This document shows, piece after piece, positions 7,240-15,449 of a stretch of DNA of 26,892 nt. How positions within the stretch are numbered: the first letter of the stretch is position 1; the number at the start of each line of letters is the position of its first letter. A program made the translations under genes and the position numbers. Under the pieces are notes generated by a model, which was given only the letters and a program-made list of their open reading frames with translations, searched no databases and had not been told where the DNA came from. The stretch comes from Thioalkalivibrio nitratireducens (GTDB lineage Bacteria; Pseudomonadota; Gammaproteobacteria; Ectothiorhodospirales; Ectothiorhodospiraceae): positions 1 through 26,892 of the forward strand of contig JAABSN010000024.1 of assembly GCA_011390385.1 (NCBI GenBank). Direction: 5' to 3'.

Positions 7240-9138
7240 TCACAGCTGAGCCTGCGCCTCCTCGAACACGGCGAGGGCCTCGAGCCAGTCCGCCTCTGCC
7301 TGTTCCAGTTCTGCCCGGAGCCGACCCTGCCGCTGTAGCAGGTCTTCAAGCTCGCCGGCGGAGCCCTGTTCGTAAAGCCCGGGGTTGCCGAGCCTTGTCT
7401 CCAGCGCCTGCAGTTCTTCCTGCAGGCGCACACAACGCGACTCCCCCTTCTCGGCCGCCTTGCGCAGGGGCTTCAGCGCCTCGCGCTGCCGTGCAGCCTC
7501 CTGGCGGCGCGCGCGCCCACCGTCCCTTTCACCGCTTACTGCCAGGCTACCCGAGTTCCCACGCGTGGCGCTGTCAGTGCGAACCTGCGTGAGTTCCCGA
7601 GCATAGTCGTCGAGATCGCCTTCGTATTCTTCCACCCGCCCTGTGCGCACCCGCCAGAACCGGTCGCAGACCCGGGCCAGAAGATCCCGGTCATGCGAAA
7701 CGACCACCAGTGCACCGGCGTAGCTTTCCAATGCCTCGGCCAATGCCTCGCGCATATCCAGGTCCAGGTGGTTGGTGGGTTCGTCGAGCAGCAGGACCGA
7801 AGGCCCCTGGCAGACCAGCATCGCGAGCACCAGGCGAACCCGCTCGCCCCCGGACAGACCGGCCACCGGAAGGTCCGCCCGGTTTCCGGAAAATCCGAAC
7901 CCGCCGAGCAGATTGCGCAGTTCCTGTTCGGTCATGGCCGTATCCAGCCGCTGCAGGTGCAGCAGCGGGCTGGCGTCATCATCGAGCTGCTCGCGTTGAT
8001 GCTGGGCGAAGAATCCGACCACAAGGTCCGGATCGACCGCTCGTTCGCCCTGGCTCAATGGCAGCAGGCCCGCGAGAACGGCCAGCAGCGTGGACTTGCC
8101 GGCACCGTTTGGTCCGAGGATTCCGATCCGGTCATCGGGACGCAAGCGCAGCGTGGCGGGATGCAGACGGACATTCCCGTCCATGGTGACGCCCGCATGA
8201 TCGAGCCGCAGCAGGGGATCCGGCAGCCTGGCCGGTGCCGGTATCTTGAGGTGCATCGGTCGAGCGGCGCGCAACAGCGCCACATCGTCGAGCTTCTCCA
8301 GTCTTTTCAGACGGCTCTGTGCCTGGCGCGCCTTGCTTGCCTTGGCCCGAAAGCGCGCGACGAAACGTTCAAGATGCGCGCGTTCCTGGGCGACCCGAGC
8401 GGCCGCCGCCTCGGTCTGGGCGATGATCTCGGCCCTGCGCCGCTCGGCCGCGCTGTAGTTGCCGGTGAACAGCTGCACCCGCCGGTGCTCGATATGGGCG
8501 ATGTGCGTGACTACCGCGTCCAGGAACCGGCGGTCATGCGCGATCACGATCAGCGTGCCTGGATAACGGCGCAGCCAGTCCTCAAGCCAGAGGATGGTCT
8601 CGAAATCGAGATGATTGGTGGGCTCGTCCAGCAACAGCAGGTCGGAACGTGTCATCAACGTCTGAGCAAGCCCCAGGCGCATGCGCCAACCCCCCGAGAA
8701 CTCGGCCACGGTGCGATCCGGGTCCTCTGGCGCGAAGCCCAGACCCGCAAGCAATTGCCGCGCCCTGGCCTCCGCACTCCAGCCGTCGATGGCATCGATC
8801 TCCGCGAAAAGATGGCCTCGTTCCTCGCCGTCCTCGCACTGTTCCAGACGCGTCTGAAGCGCGCGCAACGCGGCATCGCCATCAAGGACATAGTCCACCG
8901 CACGCCGGGTGCTGGCATCCACCTCCTGCGGCAGATGCGCACAGACCCAGCCCCGGGGCCAATCGATTGTCCCTGCGTCGGGCACCAGTTCTCCACGCAA
9001 CGCAGCCAACAGGGTGCTCTTGCCGCAGCCGTTCGCCCCGGTCAACCCGACACGCCATCCGGGGTGAATCATGAACGAGGCGCCGGTGACCAGCACCTGC
9101 CCGCCTCGGCGCAATTCCACGTTCTCGAAACGAATCAT
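7240..9138 (-). CDS. yheS: ABC-F family ATPase YheS
   Basis: The 632-residue soluble protein contains two ABC ATPase domains in tandem and no membrane segments, as in ABC-F translation factors that act on the ribosome. Walker A motifs are GANGCGKST (about 34-42) and GPNGAGKST in the second half. Signature motifs are SGGWRMRL and SGGERVRL, and both Walker B motifs read LLLLDEPTNHLD. A charged linker (FRAKASKARQAQSRLKRLE) between the domains matches the P-site tRNA interaction motif region. The C-terminus is a coiled coil. It matches what I recall of E. coli YheS closely through both domains, better than Uup or EttA. The start at 9138 (MIRFENVELRRG) fits the family; there is no clear ribosome site, but TACACT lies 7 nt upstream. 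The gene ends 59 nt before the HD-GYP gene on the same strand. Confidence 0.95.
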   Translation of the reverse strand: MIRFENVELRRGGQVLVTGASFMIHPGWRVGLTGANGCGKSTLLAALRGELVPDAGTIDWPRGWVCAHLPQEVDASTRRAVDYVLDGDAALRALQTRLEQCEDGEERGHLFAEIDAIDGWSAEARARQLLAGLGFAPEDPDRTVAEFSGGWRMRLGLAQTLMTRSDLLLLDEPTNHLDFETILWLEDWLRRYPGTLIVIAHDRRFLDAVVTHIAHIEHRRVQLFTGNYSAAERRRAEIIAQTEAAAARVAQERAHLERFVARFRAKASKARQAQSRLKRLEKLDDVALLRAARPMHLKIPAPARLPDPLLRLDHAGVTMDGNVRLHPATLRLRPDDRIGILGPNGAGKSTLLAVLAGLLPLSQGERAVDPDLVVGFFAQHQREQLDDDASPLLHLQRLDTAMTEQELRNLLGGFGFSGNRADLPVAGLSGGERVRLVLAMLVCQGPSVLLLDEPTNHLDLDMREALAEALESYAGALVVVSHDRDLLARVCDRFWRVRTGRVEEYEGDLDDYARELTQVRTDSATRGNSGSLAVSGERDGGRARRQEAARQREALKPLRKAAEKGESRCVRLQEELQALETRLGNPGLYEQGSAGELEDLLQRQGRLRAELEQAEADWLEALAVFEEAQAQL

Positions 9139-9299
9139 GGGCGCAAGTGTAGTGCGTACAGACCCCCTGAGCCTACCGAACCCCGGGGACAGCCCAGCGT
9201 CATCGCTACCAGTCACCCTGTGGAGTGCGGGAGCTTGCTCCCGCTTTACCGCACGCAAGGCAGGACAACATTGCTTCAGAGCCAACCATTTCTCAATTG

Positions 9300-9323
9300 G
9301 CATATAATCATTCCATGATATGC
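9300..9323 (+). promoter_or_regulatory. -10 element within an imperfect dyad, upstream of the lipase-like gene
   Basis: A perfect TATAAT (9303-9308) lies 63 nt before the chosen start of the hydrolase gene. It sits in an imperfect dyad: GCATAT (9300-9305) pairs with ATATGC (9318-9323), with inner CAT/ATG around TCC. No convincing -35 is visible. It may be a regulated promoter. Confidence 0.4.
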
Positions 9324-9371
9324 ATGCGCGGATGCACGCGCCCTCGGAAAAATGTGATGAGGACCAGATCG

Positions 9372-10226
9372 ATGAAAGACTTCATGCCCGGCCGCCTGTT
9401 CGCGGCATTACTGTTTCTGTTGCTGATCTGGAGCCCGGCAGTCCCGGCGTCGGTGATGCTGCTGGTGCATGGCTATCTCGGCGACGGGCAGAGTTTCCAC
9501 AAGGCCGGGGTCGTCGATGCGCTCACCGAGGCCGGCTGGCACTACGCTGGCGACTGGCGCTACTCGCAGGACGGCAAGGTTCGGCTTTCGCGTTCCGGGG
9601 AACCGGGCGAGCGGACTGTCTACACCGTGACTCTGCCCGCCGCCGCGCCATTGGGGCTGCAGGCGGACTGGCTGTCCGCGATGATTCGCTCCACGGCCAA
9701 CCGGCATCCGGAGCAGCCGCTGGTACTCGTCGGACACTCGGCGGGTGGGGTCGTCAGCCGTCTGAGCCTTGTTCGCGGCGGTGCCGGCCCGGTGGAACAC
9801 CTGATCACCATCGCCAGCCCCCATCTCGGCACCGCACGCGCGCTGCAGGCGCTCGAGGCCACCAACGGCGGCGGCATCTTCGGACCGTTCCGGCAGATCC
9901 TTACCCGGCAGGCGCTGGGTGGGAGCAATTACGATGCACTACGGCATTCCCGAGCGGTTCTGGTCGATCTCGCCCCACCCGCACACGGAAACCTGCTGGC
10001 GTGGCTGAACGTACAGGAGCATCCGGAACTCACCTACGACGCCGTGGTCCGCAACACTGATTTCCGTATGGGCGGCGATATCCTCGTGCCGGCGTTCAGC
10101 CAGGATCTGAACCAGGTGCCTGCGCTTCGGGGCCGGGCCGCCGTGATCGCCAGTCCACTCGAGCATGGACTTTCCGTCGAGGACGCCCGTCTCATTCTGC
10201 AGCGGATCGCTGCCCGGGCTGGATGA
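9372..10226 (+). CDS. Exported alpha/beta hydrolase, lipase-like
   Basis: This 284-residue protein belongs to the lipase/PGAP1-like alpha/beta hydrolases. A hydrophobic signal segment (about 7-26, ending near PAVPA) suggests export or membrane anchoring. LVHGYLGDG (31-39) gives the oxyanion-hole HG. GHSAGG (121-126) is the nucleophile elbow with S123. D236 (GGDILVP) and H265 (LEHGLS) are well placed to complete the triad. The substrate is not evident; a carboxylic ester or lipid is likely. The start ATG at 9372 has GAGGA 8 nt upstream, which is better than the upstream in-frame ATGs; those would add a charged leader before the signal. The gene is preceded by a -10 element and overlaps the convergent oxyR gene by 35 bp at its 3' end. 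Confidence 0.85.
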   Translation: MKDFMPGRLFAALLFLLLIWSPAVPASVMLLVHGYLGDGQSFHKAGVVDALTEAGWHYAGDWRYSQDGKVRLSRSGEPGERTVYTVTLPAAAPLGLQADWLSAMIRSTANRHPEQPLVLVGHSAGGVVSRLSLVRGGAGPVEHLITIASPHLGTARALQALEATNGGGIFGPFRQILTRQALGGSNYDALRHSRAVLVDLAPPAHGNLLAWLNVQEHPELTYDAVVRNTDFRMGGDILVPAFSQDLNQVPALRGRAAVIASPLEHGLSVEDARLILQRIAARAG

Positions 10227-11142
10227 ATCGCACGCAACTGAGCCCGGTATCGAGCACCGCGCGGCGCAGAGCCTCGATGGCCTGCGGGCGCGGAAAGCTC
10301 GCCCGCCAGGCCAGCGCCACCCGCCGCTGCGGTACCGGCTCGGCAAAGCGTCTGACGGCAAGCAGACGTTGCGCGTAACGATCGGCGCCTGCAGCAGTGC
10401 AGGGAAGGATGGTCACCCCCATGCCCGAAGCCACCATGTGCCGGATTGTTTCCAGCGAAGAACCCTGGAGATTTTTCGACGCACTGCCCTCGGTGGCGGA
10501 CGAATGCAGACAGCGCGGGCACAGCTCCAGCACCTGATCGCGAAAACAGTGCCCGGCCCCCAGCAGAAGCAGCGTCGCGTCGGCCATCTGATCCAGAGTC
10601 AGGGACTCTGTCCGATTCAGCGGGTGCGCAGCGGGCAACACCGCGACGAAAGGTTCATCGTATAGCGGCAGCGTCACAACCCCCGGCTCATCGAACGGCA
10701 GCGAAACCACGATCGCATCGAGTTCGCCCTCCTTCAACCGATCGCGCAGACGGGCGGTAAAGTTCTCCTCGATCACCAGCGGCATATCCGGAGCCCGTTC
10801 GTGCAGCACCGGGATCAGTTCCGGAAGCAGGTAGGGGGCAATGGTATAGATCGCCCCCATCCGCAACGGGCCGGAGAGTTGATCCTGCTGCTGCACCGCC
10901 ATTTCCCGAAGCGTACCGACCTCGTCCATCACCCTGCGCGCTTGCCGCAGCAGTGCCTCGCCGGCCGGGGTCAGCGTCACTTCGCCATGCCCGCGCTCGA
11001 AAAGCGTGATACCGAGTTCGTCCTCGAGCTTGCGTACCGCGACCGAAAGCGACGGCTGGCTGATGTGACAGGCCTCTGCGGCTCGCCCGAAGTGTCTCTC
11101 CCGCGCCACCGCCAATGCATAGCGAAGCTCATTCAGGGTCAT
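10192..11142 (-). CDS. oxyR: Hydrogen peroxide-sensing LysR-family regulator OxyR
   Basis: This 316-residue LysR-type regulator has an N-terminal winged helix-turn-helix (about 1-60, MTLNELRYALAVARERHFGR) and a C-terminal sensor domain. C199 and C208 in GHCFRDQVLELC occupy exactly the E. coli OxyR positions of the peroxide-reactive disulfide cysteines, with the conserved RDQ between them. It should therefore activate peroxide-defence genes on oxidation. The start codon at 11142 overlaps the stop of the upstream DUF3301 gene (ATGA), so its translation is probably coupled. The 3' end runs 35 bp into the convergent hydrolase gene. Compared with E. coli OxyR (305 residues) it has a short extra tail. 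No katG or ahpC target is in the window. Confidence 0.95.
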   Translation of the reverse strand: MTLNELRYALAVARERHFGRAAEACHISQPSLSVAVRKLEDELGITLFERGHGEVTLTPAGEALLRQARRVMDEVGTLREMAVQQQDQLSGPLRMGAIYTIAPYLLPELIPVLHERAPDMPLVIEENFTARLRDRLKEGELDAIVVSLPFDEPGVVTLPLYDEPFVAVLPAAHPLNRTESLTLDQMADATLLLLGAGHCFRDQVLELCPRCLHSSATEGSASKNLQGSSLETIRHMVASGMGVTILPCTAAGADRYAQRLLAVRRFAEPVPQRRVALAWRASFPRPQAIEALRRAVLDTGLSCVRFIQPGQRSAAE

Positions 11143-11495
11143 TGCGGCCGATCTCCCGGCGCGGGATTCGCCGCCTCGGCGTCAAACAGTCGCCCACCAT
11201 CCGGAAGGTCCATGCTCGCGATCCTCACGCGCCGCCCATGCAGGGAGATCTCTCCGACATGGCGTGCGCTTCCATCGGTTGCAAACTCGAAGCGATAACG
11301 CCGGACAAGCACCAACCCACTGTCTCCGCGCTCAACCCGGACTCCGGTCTGCACCACACTGCTGTCCAGAAACTGCACTCCGGCACGCGCGCAGACGTCG
11401 CGCGCGACATTCCGCACCCGTTCCAGGCTGCGCCAGGCGTCGTTGAAGTACAGCACGGCCAACACCAGGGCCAGGATGACGAAGAGTCCGGTCAT
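11139..11495 (-). CDS. DUF3301 family small membrane-anchored protein
   Basis: The 118-residue protein starts with one hydrophobic helix (residues 2-17) followed by a soluble domain with WRSLERVRNVARDVCARAGVQF and a basic FEF region. The pattern matches the DUF3301 family of gammaproteobacteria, whose function is not known. The soluble part probably lies in the cytoplasm, but topology is not certain. The stop codon overlaps the oxyR start by 4 nt, making a two-gene operon. There is no ribosome site; TATGAT ends 8 nt before the ATG, so the message may be leaderless. Confidence 0.82.
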   Translation of the reverse strand: MTGLFVILALVLAVLYFNDAWRSLERVRNVARDVCARAGVQFLDSSVVQTGVRVERGDSGLVLVRRYRFEFATDGSARHVGEISLHGRRVRIASMDLPDGGRLFDAEAANPAPGDRPQ

Positions 11496-11502
11496 GACCC
11501 GT

Positions 11503-11509
11503 TATCATA
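11503..11509. promoter_or_regulatory. Overlapping divergent -10 hexamers
   Basis: TATCAT (11503-11508, plus strand, toward the phosphatase gene) and TATGAT (11509-11504, minus strand, toward DUF3301-oxyR) overlap by five bases. Each is a 5/6 match to TATAAT. The minus-strand copy ends 8 nt before the DUF3301 ATG. If both work, polymerases on the two strands would compete for one site. No clear -35 is seen on either side. Confidence 0.35.
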
Positions 11510-11585
11510 CCCGCATGCTGGTGCGCGACGCGCGTGACGGGATCCGCAGGCACCCAACGATATGCACATGGCAGGAAAACCAACG

Positions 11586-12398
11586 ATGACCACGAACAAC
11601 GGCACCCGATTCGATGAGGTCCTGCGCACCCTGCGCGTTGCCGGAAGGGAGGAATTGCTGCCGCGCTTTCATGGACCACTGAATGTTGAAGAAAAATCCG
11701 ACGGCAGCCTGGTGACCAGCGCCGACCACGCAGTGGACACGCGCCTGCGAAAACGGCTTGAGGAACTCTCACCCGGCGTGCCGGTACTCAGCGAGGAACA
11801 GGCGCGCGGGGCACAGGAAGCCATCCTGTCCAGCGACCACGCCTTCTGGCTCCTGGATCCGCTCGACGGCACGACCAACTTCGCCGGCGGCATGCCGTTC
11901 TTCGCGATCTCGCTGGCCTTGGTGGACGGTAATGGAGTGGCGTTCGGGGCCACCTACGATCCGGTTCGTGATGAGCTCTTCAGTGCAGCGCGTGGTGCGG
12001 GTTTCAAACTGGATGGTGCCACTCCACTCAAGCGCCAGTCCGGTTCTCACGAGGATTTGGCCGAGTGCACGGCACTGGTCGACTACAAGCGGCTATCGCG
12101 ACCGGTTGCGACGGCATTGGCAACGAACCCGCCCTACCGGTCACAGCGCAATCTCGGCGCCTGCGCGCTGGAGTGGGCATGGCTGGCCGCCGGGCGTGCC
12201 GATCTCTATCTGCACGGTGGCCAGGCACTGTGGGACAGCGCCGCTGGAACCCTGATGCTGACCGAGGCCGGCGGACAACACACCGATCTTCGGGGTGATC
12301 CGATCTTCCGGCGCTCGCTGGCGAAACCGTCGGCGGTGGCGGGACGAACAGCGGAACTGCACGGCCGATGGCTGCACTGGCTTGCCGCCCGACAATGA
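11586..12398 (+). CDS. Inositol monophosphatase family protein
   Basis: The 270-residue protein belongs to the Mg-dependent, Li-sensitive phosphatase superfamily (inositol monophosphatase, 3'(2'),5'-bisphosphate nucleotidase). Metal-binding residues are visible: E70-E71 in VLSEE, D91 and D94 in DPLDGTTNF, and D217 in WDSAAG. Such enzymes hydrolyse phosphate monoesters such as inositol-1-phosphate, histidinol phosphate or PAP. The exact substrate cannot be read from sequence, and the protein is not a clear SuhB or CysQ. The ATG at 11586 was chosen because AGGA lies 9 nt upstream. In-frame ATGs at 11562 and 11568 have weaker ribosome sites and are possible. It is divergent from the DUF3301-oxyR operon. 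Confidence 0.88.
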   Translation: MTTNNGTRFDEVLRTLRVAGREELLPRFHGPLNVEEKSDGSLVTSADHAVDTRLRKRLEELSPGVPVLSEEQARGAQEAILSSDHAFWLLDPLDGTTNFAGGMPFFAISLALVDGNGVAFGATYDPVRDELFSAARGAGFKLDGATPLKRQSGSHEDLAECTALVDYKRLSRPVATALATNPPYRSQRNLGACALEWAWLAAGRADLYLHGGQALWDSAAGTLMLTEAGGQHTDLRGDPIFRRSLAKPSAVAGRTAELHGRWLHWLAARQ

Positions 12399-12503
12399 AT
12401 CACTGGGTGGCATCCGTCTGCTCTGACTCGATCACGACGTCCCCCAGAACGCGCCCGCAAGGCGGGGCCCTACGACTCGCCCCGCGCAGCCATTCCAGAT
12501 ACG

Positions 12504-13754
12504 ATGGAGGGCTGTTTGCCGCCTTTTCAAGCCAAGATGACCGATAACGTCGCAAAACTGCTCGCCCAGGAACCGCACCGGAACATCCGGATCGGGGAAA
12601 CCGAGATCACCGTGCTCGGAACCGCACACGTATCGCCGGCCAGCGCCCGCACCGTGGCGGACCTGATTGGCACCGGAGAATTCGATGTCGTCGCGATCGA
12701 GCTCTGCATGAGCCGGCAGCGCGCGATTGTCGACCCCGAGGCCATGAGCAAGCTGGATCTGTTCAGCGTTGTCCGCAGCGGTCAGGCACCGATGGTCGCC
12801 GCGAGCCTGGCATTGGGCGCGTATCAGCAACGGCTGGCCGACCAGTACGGAATCGAGCCAGGCGCGGAAATGCGAGCCGCCATCCACGGCGCATTCGACA
12901 AGGGGCTCCCGCTGGCCCTGATCGACCGTGAAATCGGACTCACGCTGCGCCGGGCCTACCGTGCGGTCCCGTGGTGGCAACGCATGGGCCTGATCGGCGG
13001 GCTGTTCGCGAGCGTGATGAGCCGCGAGCAGATTGCCGAATCCGAGATCGAGCGCCTGAAGGAAGGCGACATGCTCGAGTCCACGTTCAGCGAGTTCGCC
13101 GAGCAGTCGCGCGATCTCTACATACCCCTGATTGACGAACGCGACCGCTACATGGCCGCGCATTTGCGGAAACTGGCTGCCCGGAACAGCAGCCGGCGCA
13201 TCCTGGCGGTCGTCGGTGCGGGCCACCTGAAGGGTATCGAGAATTACGTGGAGCTGGACCGGCAGCGACCCGAGGACATCCTGGCGCAGCTCGAGCAGGC
13301 ACCGCCCAGGGCGCGCTGGCCGAAGTACATCCCGTGGGTGGTGGTCGGCATCATTCTGCTCGGCTTCGTGATCGGTTTCACCCGCAACACCGAGCTCGGT
13401 CTGCAAATGGTCCTGGACTGGATCATGATCAACGGCGGCCTCGCCGCAGTCGGCGGGATCATCGCCCTGGCACATCCGGCAACCATCGTGACCGCCGCCT
13501 TGGCCGCACCGCTGACTTCGCTGAACCCGACCATTGGCGTTGGCTTCGTTGCCGCCGCGGTGGAACTGTACCTGCGCAAGCCGCAGGTCGGCGACTTCGC
13601 GACACTTCGCCGCGACACCACCAGTCCGCGCGGCTGGTGGCGAAACCGGGTGTCACGCGTGCTGCTGGTCTTCCTGTTCACAACCCTGGGTTCGGCGATG
13701 GGCACCTACATCGGTGGCGCCCGCATTTTCGGGCATCTGTTCGGCAGCGGTTGA
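12504..13754 (+). CDS. TraB/PrgY-family membrane protein
   Basis: This 416-residue protein has an N-terminal TraB domain and a C-terminal membrane part. Family motifs are GTAHVSP (39-45), VAIELCMSR (63-71) and VVGAGHLKGI (about 237), which contain the histidine and glutamate residues conserved in the TraB/Tiki/ChaN-like fold. Some distant relatives are metalloproteases, and Enterococcus TraB/PrgY blocks pheromone signalling; the function of the proteobacterial members is not established. About four to five hydrophobic segments occupy residues 273-293, 310-357 and 383-412. The start is uncertain: ATG at 12504 has no ribosome site, ATG at 12537 (MTDNVAKLL) fits the family better, and GGAGGG at 12507 could serve a TTG at 12516. 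The gene converges with the oxidoreductase gene, with 32 nt between stops. Confidence 0.87.
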   Translation: MEGCLPPFQAKMTDNVAKLLAQEPHRNIRIGETEITVLGTAHVSPASARTVADLIGTGEFDVVAIELCMSRQRAIVDPEAMSKLDLFSVVRSGQAPMVAASLALGAYQQRLADQYGIEPGAEMRAAIHGAFDKGLPLALIDREIGLTLRRAYRAVPWWQRMGLIGGLFASVMSREQIAESEIERLKEGDMLESTFSEFAEQSRDLYIPLIDERDRYMAAHLRKLAARNSSRRILAVVGAGHLKGIENYVELDRQRPEDILAQLEQAPPRARWPKYIPWVVVGIILLGFVIGFTRNTELGLQMVLDWIMINGGLAAVGGIIALAHPATIVTAALAAPLTSLNPTIGVGFVAAAVELYLRKPQVGDFATLRRDTTSPRGWWRNRVSRVLLVFLFTTLGSAMGTYIGGARIFGHLFGSG

Positions 13755-13786
13755 CCGGCACGTCCCGGCAAAGGCGCCGCTTCAGG

Positions 13787-14779
13787 TCAGGTGCGCAGCA
13801 CGATCTTGCCCTTGCGCACGCCTGATTCGAGCATCCTGTGGGCCTCGGCGGCCTGGCTCAGCGGCAATTCCGCCTCGACATTCACCCGCAACCGACCCGC
13901 TGCCAGTCGATCCAGCCCTTCCCTGAGCATCCCCGCCTGGGCGCGAAGCAGATCCCGGTCCTGGTTCAGCATCGGGGTCAACATCAGTTCCAGCGAGATC
14001 CGGGGATTCCGTGGACGAGCCGACGCCCAATGGGTATCTGCCGGTGGGCTGAGCAATGTGACCACGTCACCGCCATAGGCGATCTGGGTCAGGCTCTCGT
14101 CAAGGATGTCACCACCCACCGTGTCCAGCACGACATCGAAGCCGCGGCCTCCGGAGAACTCGAGCCAATGCTGCGCGAAGTCCCCGGCCCTGCGGTCCAC
14201 CACATGCACTCCGAGTTCCCGCACCAGTTCAGCCGCCTCTGCACCGCGGACCGCACCGAGCACCCGCGCGCCAACGTGGTGCCCCAACTGGACCGCCATC
14301 TGGCCCACTCCCCCGTTGGCCGCATGGACCAGAAGCGACTGCCCCGGACGCAACCGGGCACGGTCGAGCAACGCCTCCCATGCCGTGATCCATGCAAGAG
14401 GCAGCGCCGCCGCCTGGCTGTCGGGGACCGCATCGGGTACGGGCACCAGCGCCACCTCCGGCACCAGGGCATGCGTCGCATAAGTTCCGGGGTCTGCCCC
14501 GACGCCACCGTGACAAAAGGCCACGCGCTGACCGACTTGCAGCGCCGTCACCTCGGCACCAAGGGATTCCACGATACCGACGCCATCGCAACCCGGAACA
14601 TTGTGGTCGTATGCGGGGGTCAATAACCCCTGGGCACGAACCTTGGTATCGATCGGGTTCACACCAGCCATCAGAACGCGCACCAACACCTGGCCGGGGT
14701 GCTCGATCACCGGATCAGGACGGTCGACGAGCTTCAACACCTCGGGGCCGCCCGCACGAGCAAAGGTCATGACCTGCAT
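13787..14779 (-). CDS. Zinc-independent quinone oxidoreductase-like MDR protein
   Basis: This 330-residue cytosolic protein is of the medium-chain dehydrogenase/reductase superfamily, quinone reductase branch. It has the N-terminal GroES-like domain (about 1-115, with VRVLMAGVNPIDTKVR) and a Rossmann domain carrying the nucleotide-binding stretch ANGGVGQMAVQLG. The cysteine/histidine zinc ligands of alcohol dehydrogenases are absent. It probably uses NADPH to reduce quinones or activated enones. The start ATG at 14779 lies 5 nt after a strong GGAGGTG ribosome site; an upstream in-frame ATG at 14830 would place that site inside the gene. It is downstream of, and on the same strand as, the slp pair, with about 157 nt between them. 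The physiological substrate is unknown. Confidence 0.92.
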   Translation of the reverse strand: MQVMTFARAGGPEVLKLVDRPDPVIEHPGQVLVRVLMAGVNPIDTKVRAQGLLTPAYDHNVPGCDGVGIVESLGAEVTALQVGQRVAFCHGGVGADPGTYATHALVPEVALVPVPDAVPDSQAAALPLAWITAWEALLDRARLRPGQSLLVHAANGGVGQMAVQLGHHVGARVLGAVRGAEAAELVRELGVHVVDRRAGDFAQHWLEFSGGRGFDVVLDTVGGDILDESLTQIAYGGDVVTLLSPPADTHWASARPRNPRISLELMLTPMLNQDRDLLRAQAGMLREGLDRLAAGRLRVNVEAELPLSQAAEAHRMLESGVRKGKIVLRT

Positions 14780-14936
14780 GGAAACACCTCCAGGGTGGGC
14801 AATACGGAAAGATCGGTGACAACGGAGCATCGACCAAGTGCAGCCAACGCTTCGCCGACCACTTCAGGTGGCGTACGAGGCACGGTCAGCGGAAACACGC
14901 CTCGCGGCAGAAACAGGGTACTGGCAGCCTGTCGGG

Positions 14937-15449
14937 CTATAAACCGATTCCGATGCCGACCCCGAAGCGTACCGGACCGTAGCCCTGCCCGCGCGAGGAT
15001 TCTTCCGGCCATAGATGATATTCCCGCGCGTCCATCACCGGAAACACGTAATCCACCTCGCCAATCCGTCCCGCCTCGGTACGCACAACCGGACCACGGG
15101 CCGTGATCCGGCGCCCGCTCCGATGATCCAATGGGTCGAGAAACCCGGGCACTTCGAGCAGAAAACGACCATTGGTCATTCGTTCGGTCAGCGGCTCCTG
15201 ACGGCGTAGCGGGTAGCTGACCACCTCGATCCGTGTGTAATCGGGCCGGTTCTGAAGACCGACGATCACGCCGCCCCAGAGTTGTTCTGTCGGCAATGGC
15301 CCCATCACCGCCGCGGCGGCCCGGGGAGTGACCTGCGGCCCGATTGGGTCCGGTGGCAGCAATGGCGGCGTGGCACACGCGCCGAGCCCCAGAACCACCA
15401 GGGCGAACCAGGGCAACCACCAGCGCAGGCCGCGCCGCTTCACCACCAT
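14937..15449 (-). CDS. Slp-family outer-membrane lipoprotein, downstream paralog
   Basis: The 170-residue lipoprotein has a positively charged N-terminus (VVKRRG), a hydrophobic stretch and a lipobox LGAC with C25, so the mature protein begins CATPP. Residues +2 and +3 are A and T, which favours outer-membrane sorting. The body matches the starvation-lipoprotein (Slp) family: WGGVIVGLQN, TRIEVVSYPL, GRFLLEVPGFLDP, and the C-terminal HLWP. Slp is induced by carbon starvation and acid in E. coli; its biochemical role is unknown. The start at 15449 overlaps the stop of the upstream paralog by 10 bp, which indicates coupled translation. It is shorter at the C-terminus than its partner, ending in a glycine-rich GVGIGIGL tail. 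Confidence 0.86.
   Translation of the reverse strand: MVVKRRGLRWWLPWFALVVLGLGACATPPLLPPDPIGPQVTPRAAAAVMGPLPTEQLWGGVIVGLQNRPDYTRIEVVSYPLRRQEPLTERMTNGRFLLEVPGFLDPLDHRSGRRITARGPVVRTEAGRIGEVDYVFPVMDAREYHLWPEESSRGQGYGPVRFGVGIGIGL

Noticed and set aside
7693..9318. 541-codon open frame opposite yheS
   Set aside because: It is a shadow of the ABC-F gene; its sequence is low-complexity and unlike any known protein.
14767..14898. 43-codon minus-strand frame between the downstream slp gene and the oxidoreductase gene
   Set aside because: The translation looks protein-like, but it has no ribosome site and overlaps the oxidoreductase start in another frame.
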